Shown here: positions 1 to 4,976 of the stretch, piece by piece
Position numbering within the stretch: the stretch's first letter is position 1
Layout of the letters: every line of letters begins with the position of its first letter
Source: CAZCDM01 sp964497475
GTDB taxonomy: Bacteria; Planctomycetota; Phycisphaerae; SM23-33
Length of the DNA stretch: 5,037 nt
Direction of reading: 5' to 3'
Assembly (NCBI GenBank): GCA_964497475.1
Contig: CAZCDM010000175.1
Span: forward strand, 1-5,037
Translations under genes and position numbers: made by a program
Notes under the pieces: model-generated
What the model was told of the DNA's origin: nothing
Database searches by the model: none
Seen by the model: only the letters and a program-made list of their open reading frames with translations

Positions 1-54
1 TTTTGCCTCGGTGGTGAAAGCTTTGCGTTTTGCCTCGGTGGTGAAAGCTTTGCG
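1..54. repeat. Perfect 27-bp tandem duplication at the window edge
   Basis: Positions 1-27 and 28-54 are identical 27-bp units, each starting TTTTGCCTCGGTGG and ending AAAGCTTTGCG, joined without a spacer. More copies may lie left of the window. The unit length is a multiple of three, so the repeat keeps frame if it is coding. Read on the minus strand in the frame of a nearby ATG, each unit encodes RKAFTTEAK. The copies are seen directly; whether they lie inside a gene is uncertain, because almost every frame through them is open. Confidence 0.9.
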
Positions 55-72
55 TATCTGTTTTTGAATCAT
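1..72 (-). CDS. Possible N-terminus of a leftward gene running off the window (hypothetical)
   Basis: A minus-strand ATG (complement of 70-72) opens a frame reading MIQKQIRKAFTTEAK followed by a second RKAFTTEAK, still open at the window edge. An AAGG (complement of 81-84) lies 8 nt upstream of the ATG and could act as a ribosome binding site. The 27-bp duplication starts exactly on a codon boundary, so the nine-residue block is duplicated in frame. The peptide is basic and polar. The FTxExK pattern loosely resembles the start of IS3-type OrfA transposases, but 24 residues are far too few to assign a family. Other minus-strand frames through the repeat are also open, so openness is weak evidence. 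It may well be non-coding. Confidence 0.22.
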   Translation of the reverse strand, partial: MIQKQIRKAFTTEAKRKAFTTEAK

Positions 73-190
73 CGTTCCTGCCTTGCATCGTCACTCCGGC
101 TTCAAACTTCGTTCCGACCTCGGCTGTCCGTTGCAGCCTCAAATCGCTGCTGCGGCCTCGAATCGCCGGATGCAGCCTCGCCTGCATGCC
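61..190. repeat. Degenerate tandem array, period about 19 bp
   Basis: Related segments start near 61, 80, 99, 117, 136, 155 and 175, giving spacings of 19, 19, 18, 19, 19 and 20. The clearest units carry GCCTCAAATCG (136-146), GCCTCGAATCG (155-165), GCTTCAAACTT (99-109) and GCCTTGCATCG (80-90), with weaker relatives at 61, 117 and 175. The period is not a multiple of three and the units fall in different reading frames, so a repeated protein segment is unlikely. There are no unique spacers of CRISPR type. The alignment was made by eye, and the outer units are the least certain. Confidence 0.5.
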
Positions 191-224
191 TTTGAAAAAT
201 GGCAACCAACGCTTACGTCTGATA

Positions 225-241
225 AAAACATATTATGTTTT
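225..241. promoter_or_regulatory. Perfect 17-bp palindrome, possible operator
   Basis: AAAACATA and TATGTTTT are exact reverse complements flanking a single central T. A short, symmetrical, AT-rich dyad of this kind is typical in form of a dimeric regulator's binding site. It lies about 60 bp upstream of a possible -10 element at 302-307. The symmetry is seen directly; the operator role is inference, and AT-rich DNA produces such dyads by chance more often than mixed sequence does. Confidence 0.35.
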
Positions 242-254
242 ACGTTTTGTAAAA
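238..254. repeat. Short inverted repeat overlapping the palindrome
   Basis: TTTTAC (238-243) and GTAAAA (249-254) are exact reverse complements around a 5-nt loop GTTTT. The left arm shares its first four bases with the right arm of the palindrome at 225-241, so the two structures compete with each other. A further GTAAAA copy follows at 256-261. The stem is only six AT-rich pairs and unlikely to be a stable terminator; a protein-binding role is equally speculative. Confidence 0.3.
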
Positions 255-301
255 AGTAAAAGCAGAATTGCTTGCTGTCAAAGGTTAAATTCAAAAAGTC
301 T

Positions 302-307
302 GATAAT
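302..307 (+). promoter_or_regulatory. Possible -10 element for the TPR gene
   Basis: GATAAT matches the sigma-70 -10 consensus TATAAT at five of six positions. It lies at the end of the AT-rich island, just before the composition turns gene-like. At 17-bp spacing the upstream hexamer is CAAAGG (279-284), a poor -35. A start near 314 would give a leader of about 40 nt to the ATG at 352 or about 180 nt to the ATG at 493. Such hexamers are common in AT-rich DNA, so this is a weak call. Confidence 0.25.
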
Positions 308-492
308 TTTTTCTCCCTTGGGTTTTGCGAATACCTCAACCCATCACCAAGATGCCTCCGCGTGCCATCAAACCGCCGCCTCGGCCGGCCGTTGATGGTA
401 GTCTGGCGGATTGTCGCACCTGCCAATTCGCCAAGCCCGCCGTGTTCCCCAACACCTGTTGCAATGGCCCCATGCTGCTGTATCATGCCTCT

Positions 493-1881
493 ATGACCAA
501 GCTTCGCCCCGTCATTTCCGCCGGCATTGGAATACTCCTCGCCGGATCGATTCTCCTGATGCTCCGGCTGACAGTCTTTGCCCCTGGCCAGGCTGAGCGT
601 CACGCTGCGCCCAACCGGCCCGCCGCGCCAGGCGAATCGGCCGAGCCTTCGCACCCCACCTCGCCAGCTGCGCTAACTCCTGACGAGCCACCCCAGCCGC
701 CACCCCCTACCCTGCTCATTGTCCCAGCTACGCGGCCGGGCCGCCCTGCCGATTCGACTACTACCCAGCCCCCAGCCGAGACTGATTCGACCACACCCCC
801 CGAGGCCACCGCACCGCCGGCAATCCCACAAGCCCAGCCTGCAAGCCGACCGGCCGAGCTCCTGCCCGAGCCCGTCGAGCCGCCGGTGCTCCCGAAGCCC
901 CAACTCGAAAGCCTCCCGACCGAGCCGCCAGTGGTCCCGGTTCCCCAGCCGGCTGTACCGCACCCAACCTCGGCCGAGCCGCCCACCACCACAAGCCCGG
1001 CCGAGCCGTCCACCCAGCCAGAGTTCCGCCCAGCAGCGTCTCAACCCCGCAGCGAGCCCGCGACCAACCCAGCCGACGCCTTCGCCCAGGCCCGCCGGGC
1101 CATGCAGCAGGGCAAGTACGATCTGGCAGCCAGGCTTTTCCGTCACGCCTCCCGACAGGAGCAAGGCCTCCGCCGCATCGAAGCCCTGCAGGGGCTGGCC
1201 CTGGCGTTGCTGGCCGACGACGACCTGCCCACCGCCATCGCGGTCTACCGGCGGATCCTCCGCGAGACACCCGAGGACACTGCCACGCGGTACAACCTGG
1301 CGATGGCCCTGGTGCGGCAGGGTACGTTCCACGAGGCCGAGGACCTCTTTGAAGCGCTCCTGGAAAACAAGCCCGACTGGATCGAAGCCCGATCGAACCT
1401 GGCCATGCTCTACAAACGGCAGGGCAAGCTCGCCGCCAGCCGCGAGCAATGGCAGAAGCTCATCGAGGCCCACCCCAGGCACGCCGAGGGCTACATGAAC
1501 CTCGGTGAGGTTCTCATGGACCTTGGCCAGCCCGACCGGGCCATGCTCGCCTATGCGGAAGCGACCAAGCTCCGGCCGAAGCAGGCCTCGGCGTGGCTGA
1601 ACTTTGCCGCGGCAGCATCGGCCGCCGGCAGCGCCGGGCGAAGCGTCGCCGCCCTCAAGCGGGCGCTGGAGCTGGCCCCGCAGGACGCCGAGGTCTGGGC
1701 CATGCTCGGCGATGTCTACCTGGAGATGTACCGCGCCGGGCAGGACCCTGCCCTGCTGGACAAGGCCCGCAATGCCTGGCAGAAGAGCCTGGACCTCCAG
1801 GACACCCCCGAGATGCGCCAGCGCCTGGAGACCTACCGCCCGGCCGGGCCCGCCGCGGGCCCACCCAAGCCCGCACCGTAG
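493..1881 (+). CDS. Membrane-anchored Pro-rich protein with about seven TPR repeats
   Basis: The 462-residue product starts with a short basic stretch (MTKLRP) and one hydrophobic segment at about residues 7-29, with no obvious cleavage site, so a signal anchor is likely. Residues about 31-193 form a low-complexity linker rich in Pro, Ala, Thr, Ser and Glu, with recurring AEPS/AEPP motifs. Residues about 195-437 contain roughly seven TPR units of about 34 residues, with typical signatures such as YNLAMALVRQGTFHEAEDLFEALLENKP and its successors. The tail after 448 is Pro/Gly/Ala-rich. TPR domains are protein-protein scaffolds; the likely arrangement puts the TPRs outside the inner membrane on a flexible stalk. 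The partner and process are unknown. In-frame upstream starts exist at 352 (ATG), 325 (TTG) and 472 (ATG); none has a convincing Shine-Dalgarno. I chose 493 because the anchor follows it directly. It converges on gph with a 15-bp gap. Confidence 0.85.
   Translation: MTKLRPVISAGIGILLAGSILLMLRLTVFAPGQAERHAAPNRPAAPGESAEPSHPTSPAALTPDEPPQPPPPTLLIVPATRPGRPADSTTTQPPAETDSTTPPEATAPPAIPQAQPASRPAELLPEPVEPPVLPKPQLESLPTEPPVVPVPQPAVPHPTSAEPPTTTSPAEPSTQPEFRPAASQPRSEPATNPADAFAQARRAMQQGKYDLAARLFRHASRQEQGLRRIEALQGLALALLADDDLPTAIAVYRRILRETPEDTATRYNLAMALVRQGTFHEAEDLFEALLENKPDWIEARSNLAMLYKRQGKLAASREQWQKLIEAHPRHAEGYMNLGEVLMDLGQPDRAMLAYAEATKLRPKQASAWLNFAAAASAAGSAGRSVAALKRALELAPQDAEVWAMLGDVYLEMYRAGQDPALLDKARNAWQKSLDLQDTPEMRQRLETYRPAGPAAGPPKPAP
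1846..1862. repeat. Strong GC hairpin at the 3' end of the TPR gene
   Basis: GGGCCCG (1846-1852) and CGGGCCC (1856-1862) are perfect reverse complements around a 3-nt loop. The hairpin lies inside the last codons of the TPR gene, in the Pro/Gly/Ala tail, and just beyond the stop codon of the convergent gph gene. No T tract follows on either strand, so it does not look like a standard intrinsic terminator. It could slow transcription from either side, or simply result from GC-rich Pro/Gly/Ala codons. Confidence 0.4.
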
Positions 1882-1896
1882 CGCGACGGCCTGCCC

Positions 1897-2547
1897 TTAC
1901 AGCAGCTCCAGCACGGCCGGGGGCGTTTGGGCAACGGCCTGGGCGCCGCTGGCACGCAGCTCGGCCTCGTCGCGGAAGCCCCACAGCGCCCCCACGGCGA
2001 AGAACCCCGCCGCCTCGGCCGTCTGCATGTCGGTATCCGTATCGCCAAGGTAGAGCACCTCGGCCGGGGCGACGTTCATCGCCTCGGCTGTCCGCAGCGC
2101 ACCGGCCGGGTCCGGCTTGGGCGGGGTCTGGTCGTCCACGCCCTGAACCACCGCGAAGTCGAACTCGCCCAGCAACCGCTCGACGCACAGTTGCGTGAAA
2201 TCGTGCGGCTTGTTCGAGAGCACCGCAAAAGGCAAGGCCTTGCCAGCCAGGCCCGTAAGCAGCTCGGCCACGCCGTCGTAGGGGCGGGTTTTGGCATCCC
2301 AGCGTTGCGTGTACTGCCGCCGCATCGCCGCGACGAGTTCCGTCACGGTCGCCTCATCCAACGCCTCGCCCGGCAGGGCCCGCTCGATGAGCTTGACCAC
2401 TCCATCGCCCACGAAGTGGCGGTAGGCATCGGCTGGGTGGGTCGGATAGCCCGCATCGGCCAGGGCTGCGTTGGCCGAGTCGGCCAGGTCGGCCAGGGTG
2501 TCCAGCAGGGTTCCGTCGAGGTCGAAAATCACGGCTCGGCGTTTCAT
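1897..2547 (-). CDS. gph: HAD-family phosphatase, phosphoglycolate phosphatase-like
   Basis: The 216-residue product is of usual length for Gph-type HAD hydrolases with a small helical cap. Motif I is FDLDGTLLDT with nucleophile Asp9 and acid/base Asp11; motif II is LSNK with Ser111; motif III is the Lys of KPDP (Lys144); motif IV is GDTDTD with Asp169 and Asp173. The region about 17-85 matches the alpha-helical C1 cap. The likely reaction is Mg2+-dependent hydrolysis of 2-phosphoglycolate to glycolate in the cytoplasm, but close relatives act on other small phosphates (pyrophosphate, sugar phosphates), so the substrate is not settled. The start is set by the domain and by an AAAGGA (complement of 2554-2559) 6 nt upstream. 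The ATG overlaps the coaE stop as ATGA, which points to translational coupling. An in-frame extension further upstream would run through coaE and is rejected. Confidence 0.88.
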   Translation of the reverse strand: MKRRAVIFDLDGTLLDTLADLADSANAALADAGYPTHPADAYRHFVGDGVVKLIERALPGEALDEATVTELVAAMRRQYTQRWDAKTRPYDGVAELLTGLAGKALPFAVLSNKPHDFTQLCVERLLGEFDFAVVQGVDDQTPPKPDPAGALRTAEAMNVAPAEVLYLGDTDTDMQTAEAAGFFAVGALWGFRDEAELRASGAQAVAQTPPAVLELL

Positions 2548-3182
2548 TGTGCATCCTTTCGTTTGGTCCAGTTGTCCATGAAGCGGGCGAACCACTGCCG
2601 CACCGTTTCGTTGAGTTCGTCCAGGCTTCCGCCGGCGTCGAGGGTCGCATCGCAGCGGCGGGCTTTCTCGGCGAGGTCCATCTGGGCGGCCTGGCGGGCG
2701 TGGAAGGTTGCCTCGTCCCACCCGCGGCGTTTGCACGCTCGGGCCAGGCGGACCTCCTGCGGCGCATCGACAAAGAGGACCGCATCGCAGAGATCATCCC
2801 AGCCGGCCTCGAAAAGCACCGCCGCATCGAGCACGACGGCCCGGTGGCCTCGCTGACCCGCCGCGGCGATCTGCTCGGCGAACCGCTGCCGCATCGGCGG
2901 ATGCAAAATGCGTTCCAGCACACCAAGCTCGGCTGGGTCGCCAAAGACGATGCGCCCCAAGGCCTGACGGTCGACCTGGCCAGCCGCCTGGTTGAAAATG
3001 CCATCCCCCCACTGCTCACGCAGCAACGCAGCCACCGCCGGCTCGTCCAGCAGGGCATGGCCCACGCGGTCGGCATCGATCACCGCACAGCCCAACGCGC
3101 CAAGCTGGCGGGCCACGCTGCTCTTGCCGGCTCCGATGCCACCGACCAGGCCGATGACGGGAAGATGGTTGCCTTCACTCAC
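2544..3182 (-). CDS. coaE: Dephospho-CoA kinase
   Basis: The 212-residue product fits the CoaE family (about 200-210 residues). It phosphorylates the ribose 3'-OH of dephospho-CoA with ATP, the last step of coenzyme A synthesis, in the cytoplasm. The P-loop GGIGAGKS lies at residues 14-21, next to the N-terminus as usual. DADRVGH (36-42) is the conserved segment after strand 2, ILHPPMR (92-98) the conserved His-Pro, and LDAAVLFEAGWDD (118-130) matches the family's PLLFE-type motif. RQAAQMDLAEK (163-173) is the usual RIAAQ lid/C-terminal helix. The chosen start is GTG (complement of 3180-3182), which puts the P-loop at normal distance from the start; no good Shine-Dalgarno is seen. A GTG further upstream (3272) would add 30 residues unlike the family. 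The stop overlaps the gph start, and 238 bp separate the gene from the UPF0175-like gene upstream. Confidence 0.93.
   Translation of the reverse strand: MSEGNHLPVIGLVGGIGAGKSSVARQLGALGCAVIDADRVGHALLDEPAVAALLREQWGDGIFNQAAGQVDRQALGRIVFGDPAELGVLERILHPPMRQRFAEQIAAAGQRGHRAVVLDAAVLFEAGWDDLCDAVLFVDAPQEVRLARACKRRGWDEATFHARQAAQMDLAEKARRCDATLDAGGSLDELNETVRQWFARFMDNWTKRKDAQ
2554..2559 (-). promoter_or_regulatory. Ribosome binding site of gph inside coaE
   Basis: AAAGGA on the minus strand lies 6 nt before the gph ATG, within the last codons of coaE. It decides the gph start over longer in-frame alternatives and supports coupled or independent re-initiation at the ATGA overlap. Confidence 0.7.
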
Positions 3183-3420
3183 GCAGGCGATTCTGCCCGA
3201 CCGGCCCGGCAGAATCAACCCACCTGCCCCGCTCAGCACAGCACGACGAGCCACAACCTGTCGCCGACCCACCGATTCCGCGGCGTCAGCGACCCGTCCC
3301 GGCGGCGGGCCAAACCTGACCCGACACGACAGAATTTCGCGCTACCGTCACCCAATCGACCTCGGCGACAGGCTCTGGCCCGTCTGAAGCGAATACGAAA
3401 CCCGCTCGCAACAACTATGT
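3183..3420. other. Intergenic region between the UPF0175-like gene and coaE, no gene seen
   Basis: This 238-bp stretch shows no recognisable protein, tRNA-like fold or strong hairpin followed by T residues. Open frames crossing it on both strands have Arg/Pro/Gly-rich translations typical of high-GC shadow frames. It presumably holds the coaE promoter and the end of the upstream transcript, but I found no convincing -35/-10 pair on the minus strand. The minus frame of coaE stays open to a GTG at 3272, giving a 30-residue extension that I do not accept as coding. Confidence 0.5.
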
Positions 3421-3645
3421 TTACCCTGCCTGGCGAAGACGCCCGGCCGGGGGTGTAATCTGAATCGTCATGTTCCGCTGGGCCAGCTCCCGGTTCATCG
3501 TCGCCGGGGTGACGTCCGCGAGAATGCACGCATCGTGATAATCAATCCGCCGCTCGCCATACAGCTCGATGGCCACCAGCAGGGCCACTTCCGGCTTGGT
3601 CACGCAGGCTTTGCACAGGATTTCATCTGGCAGAGTCAGGTGCAT
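3421..3645 (-). CDS. UPF0175-like small protein, putative antitoxin
   Basis: The 74-residue product begins MHLTLPDEI, the beta-strand plus 'LPDE' opening common to small antitoxins. It continues with VAIELYGERRIDYHDACILA (24-43), matching the UPF0175 core pattern AvelYrxGkxslgxAaelA. The segment VTPATMNRELAQRNMTIQ (45-62) corresponds to the second helix and the conserved 'L..R.i' end. UPF0175 members are HTH-like proteins, many next to a PIN or DUF3368 toxin. No toxin is visible on either side here: bioF lies upstream and coaE downstream. The start at 3645 is supported by AAGGA 7 nt upstream (complement of 3653-3657). A longer frame from 3720 adds 25 residues without family similarity and is rejected. 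Role as antitoxin or autoregulator is inferred from family resemblance only. An inverted repeat and possible -10 lie just upstream. Confidence 0.7.
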   Translation of the reverse strand: MHLTLPDEILCKACVTKPEVALLVAIELYGERRIDYHDACILADVTPATMNRELAQRNMTIQITPPAGRLRQAG

Positions 3646-3661
3646 GTCCGAGTCCTTGGCA

Positions 3662-3698
3662 CGTGGCGGCGTTCTGTCTTCATTATCGTGACGCCACG
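3662..3698. promoter_or_regulatory. Inverted repeat over the promoter region of the UPF0175-like gene
   Basis: CGTGGCG (3662-3668) and CGCCACG (3692-3698) are exact 7-bp inverted arms 23 nt apart. Between them, on the minus strand, is GATAAT (complement of 3682-3687), a five-of-six match to the -10 consensus; at 17-bp spacing the -35 would be TTCAGT, a weak match. Transcription would begin around 3675, about 30 nt before the start codon. The arms bracketing a -10 resemble an operator, which would fit autoregulation by an antitoxin-like protein. The arms are certain; the promoter and operator roles are inference. Confidence 0.35.
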
Positions 3699-3716
3699 GG
3701 GAGGACTGAAATAAGA

Positions 3717-3732
3717 CCATCGAAAAAGATGG
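3717..3732 (-). terminator. Weak hairpin just after bioF
   Basis: CCATC and GATGG arms (5 bp) flank a 6-nt loop, starting 6 nt beyond the bioF stop codon. On the minus strand it is followed by TCTTATTT, a broken T-rich run. The stem is short for an intrinsic terminator, so at most it would reduce read-through from bioF into the UPF0175-like gene. Confidence 0.25.
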
Positions 3733-3737
3733 GAAAT

Positions 3738-4904
3738 TTATCCCCGCATCCGACCGATCAGTGCATCGGCCAGCTCGTCGACCTGTGCTTCGCTGTGGGC
3801 AGCCGAGATGCTCACCCGCAGTCGGCTGGTGTCGCGCGGCACGGTCGGCGGACGGATCGCCTGGACAAAAAATCCATCGTCCAGCAATTCTCGGCTGAGG
3901 GTCACTGCCCGCTCGGCCGGGCCGACGATGACGGGCACGATCTGGCTGGCCGAGGGGCCGGTGTCCAGCCCGGCCTGGCTGAGCCGCGACCGCAGCCGAT
4001 CAGCCAGGGCCAGCACATGCGCCCGGCGGCTCGGCTCACCGGCGATGATCTCCAGCGAGGCCGCGATGGCCCCACAGAGCATCGGCGGCATGGCGGTGGT
4101 GTAGATGTACGCTCGGGCTGCGTTGCGGATGGTCTCCGCCAGGACGGCCGGGCCGGCCACGAACCCGCCCAAAACGCCCAGGGCCTTGCTGGCCGTGCCG
4201 ACGGTCACATCGACCTGCCCGGCCAGGCCGAAATGCTCTACGGCGCCCCTGCCGTGCTCGCCGAACACGCCGGTGGCGTGGGCTTCGTCGAGCATCAGCA
4301 CCGCATCGTGACGGGCCTTGCAGTCGACCAGCCCGGGCAGGTCGGCCAGGTCGCCATCCATGCTGAACAGCGAATCGGCGATGATGGCACAGCGGCGATG
4401 CTCCGCCCGGTGACGGGTCAGCAGCGTATCGAGCCGGTCGAGGTCGTTGTGATGGAACGTCCGCACGCGGGCGCCGCTGGCGGCGGCGGCATCGAGGATG
4501 CTTGCGTGGTCGAGCTTATCGCACAGGATCAGATCGCCCGGCCCGGCCAGCACGCTGACCGCGGCGCGATTGGCCATCCAGCCGGTCGGGCAGAGCACGG
4601 CCGAGGCGGTTTGCTTGAAGGCCGCAAGCTTCTCTTCCAGCGCAACATGGGCCTGGCTGGTTCCGCAAACCAGCCGCGATGCTCCAGCCCCAACACCCCA
4701 GCGGGCCAGGGCGTCGCTGGCAGCGGCGGCCAGGCGATCGTCCCCGGCCAGGCCGAGGTAGTCGTTGCTGCAGAAGTTCACCACCTCCCGCCCGTCGATG
4801 CAAACTATCGGCCCGGACCGCCCGGCCAGGATCACCTCCTGGCGGTACAGCCCGGCGGCGCGGCGGCGGGCGAGTTCCTCTGCCATGTCGTTCCAGATGT
4901 CCAT
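3738..4904 (-). CDS. bioF: 8-amino-7-oxononanoate synthase (biotin synthesis)
   Basis: The 388-residue product is a fold-type I PLP enzyme of the alpha-oxoamine synthase family and matches BioF in length. It condenses L-alanine with pimeloyl-ACP or pimeloyl-CoA to form 8-amino-7-oxononanoate, the first step of the biotin ring pathway. Landmarks are NFCSNDYLGL (43-52), the glycine-rich GVGAGASRLVCGT (70-82), CPTGWMAN (105-112), LDHASILD (131-138) with PLP-stacking His133, DEAHATG (206-212) with Asp206 and His209, the Schiff-base lysine Lys240 in TASKALG, and the C-terminal IRPPTVPRDTSRLRVSISAAH typical of BioF. Kbl (glycine C-acetyltransferase) is the main relative; the SNDYLGL and GASRLV segments favour BioF. 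I chose the ATG at 4904 because MDIWNDMAEELARRR matches the family's N-terminal helix. An ATG at 4961 would add 19 residues. Neither start has a good Shine-Dalgarno. No other bio genes are in the window. Confidence 0.9.
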   Translation of the reverse strand: MDIWNDMAEELARRRAAGLYRQEVILAGRSGPIVCIDGREVVNFCSNDYLGLAGDDRLAAAASDALARWGVGAGASRLVCGTSQAHVALEEKLAAFKQTASAVLCPTGWMANRAAVSVLAGPGDLILCDKLDHASILDAAAASGARVRTFHHNDLDRLDTLLTRHRAEHRRCAIIADSLFSMDGDLADLPGLVDCKARHDAVLMLDEAHATGVFGEHGRGAVEHFGLAGQVDVTVGTASKALGVLGGFVAGPAVLAETIRNAARAYIYTTAMPPMLCGAIAASLEIIAGEPSRRAHVLALADRLRSRLSQAGLDTGPSASQIVPVIVGPAERAVTLSRELLDDGFFVQAIRPPTVPRDTSRLRVSISAAHSEAQVDELADALIGRMRG

Positions 4905-4970
4905 GGCCTCATTGTGCTCGCCGACCCGGCCGGGGTCAATCCCGCCGCCCCATTCATCCATCAAAGTGGT

Positions 4971-4976
4971 ATAATG
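4971..4976 (-). promoter_or_regulatory. Possible -10 element upstream of bioF
   Basis: On the minus strand the sequence reads TCATTATACC; CATTAT (complement of 4971-4976) and the overlapping TTATAC both resemble TATAAT. No good -35 lies 16-18 bp upstream (TCAAGT at 17 bp). Transcription from here would begin almost at the TTG/ATG pair at 4964-4961, giving either a leaderless start there or a leader of about 60 nt to the ATG at 4904. This is a weak call based on one hexamer in an otherwise GC-rich context. Confidence 0.22.

Larger units (their letters stand above)
191..351. other. AT-rich intergenic island upstream of the TPR gene
   Basis: Base composition drops sharply here compared with the rest of the window; about 220-320 is dominated by A and T runs. 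No open frame with plausible protein content was found. The stretch holds a perfect palindrome (225-241), an overlapping hairpin (238-254) and a GATAAT hexamer (302-307). Composition returns to GC-rich, gene-like sequence near 350. The most economical reading is a promoter and regulatory region for the rightward TPR gene. A remnant of foreign DNA is the main alternative. Confidence 0.55.

Noticed and set aside
1..67. C-terminus of a plus-strand gene ending at the TGA at 65-67
   Set aside because: The frame is open through the repeat (FASVVKALR twice), but most frames of this repeat are open and nothing else supports a gene end here; it cannot be judged without the left flank.
1..190. CRISPR array
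   Set aside because: The 27-bp units are directly adjacent with no spacers, and the 19-bp units are degenerate and contiguous; no repeat-spacer pattern is present.
139..654. Minus-strand open frame of 171 codons through the AT-rich island
   Set aside because: The translation changes character abruptly with base composition, has no domain signal, and overlaps the palindromes and the start of the TPR gene.
673..1482. Long minus-strand open frame (269 codons) opposite the TPR gene
   Set aside because: Gly/Arg/Leu-rich translation without domain features; it is the antisense shadow of a Pro-rich GC-rich gene with clear TPR motifs on the plus strand.
719..1498. Plus-strand open frame of 259 codons overlapping the TPR gene in another frame
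   Set aside because: Ser/Pro/Arg-rich low-complexity translation and full overlap with a recognised TPR protein.
1927..2856. Plus-strand open frame of 309 codons opposite gph and coaE
   Set aside because: The minus strand carries complete HAD and CoaE motif sets; this frame has no recognisable domain and spans two real genes.
2547..3458. Plus-strand open frame of 303 codons opposite coaE
   Set aside because: Antisense shadow; the CoaE P-loop and family motifs are on the other strand, and the second half runs through intergenic sequence with no protein-like features.
3233..3529. Minus-strand 98-codon frame downstream of the UPF0175-like gene, considered as a toxin partner
   Set aside because: Arg/Gly-rich translation without PIN-domain acidic residues or other toxin features; it overlaps the UPF0175-like gene in another frame, and its composition matches a high-GC shadow.
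3738..4904. Glycine C-acetyltransferase (kbl) instead of bioF
   Set aside because: Same family and chemistry class, but the SNDYLGL, GASRLVCGT and IRPPTVP segments fit BioF better; a phylogenetic placement would settle it.
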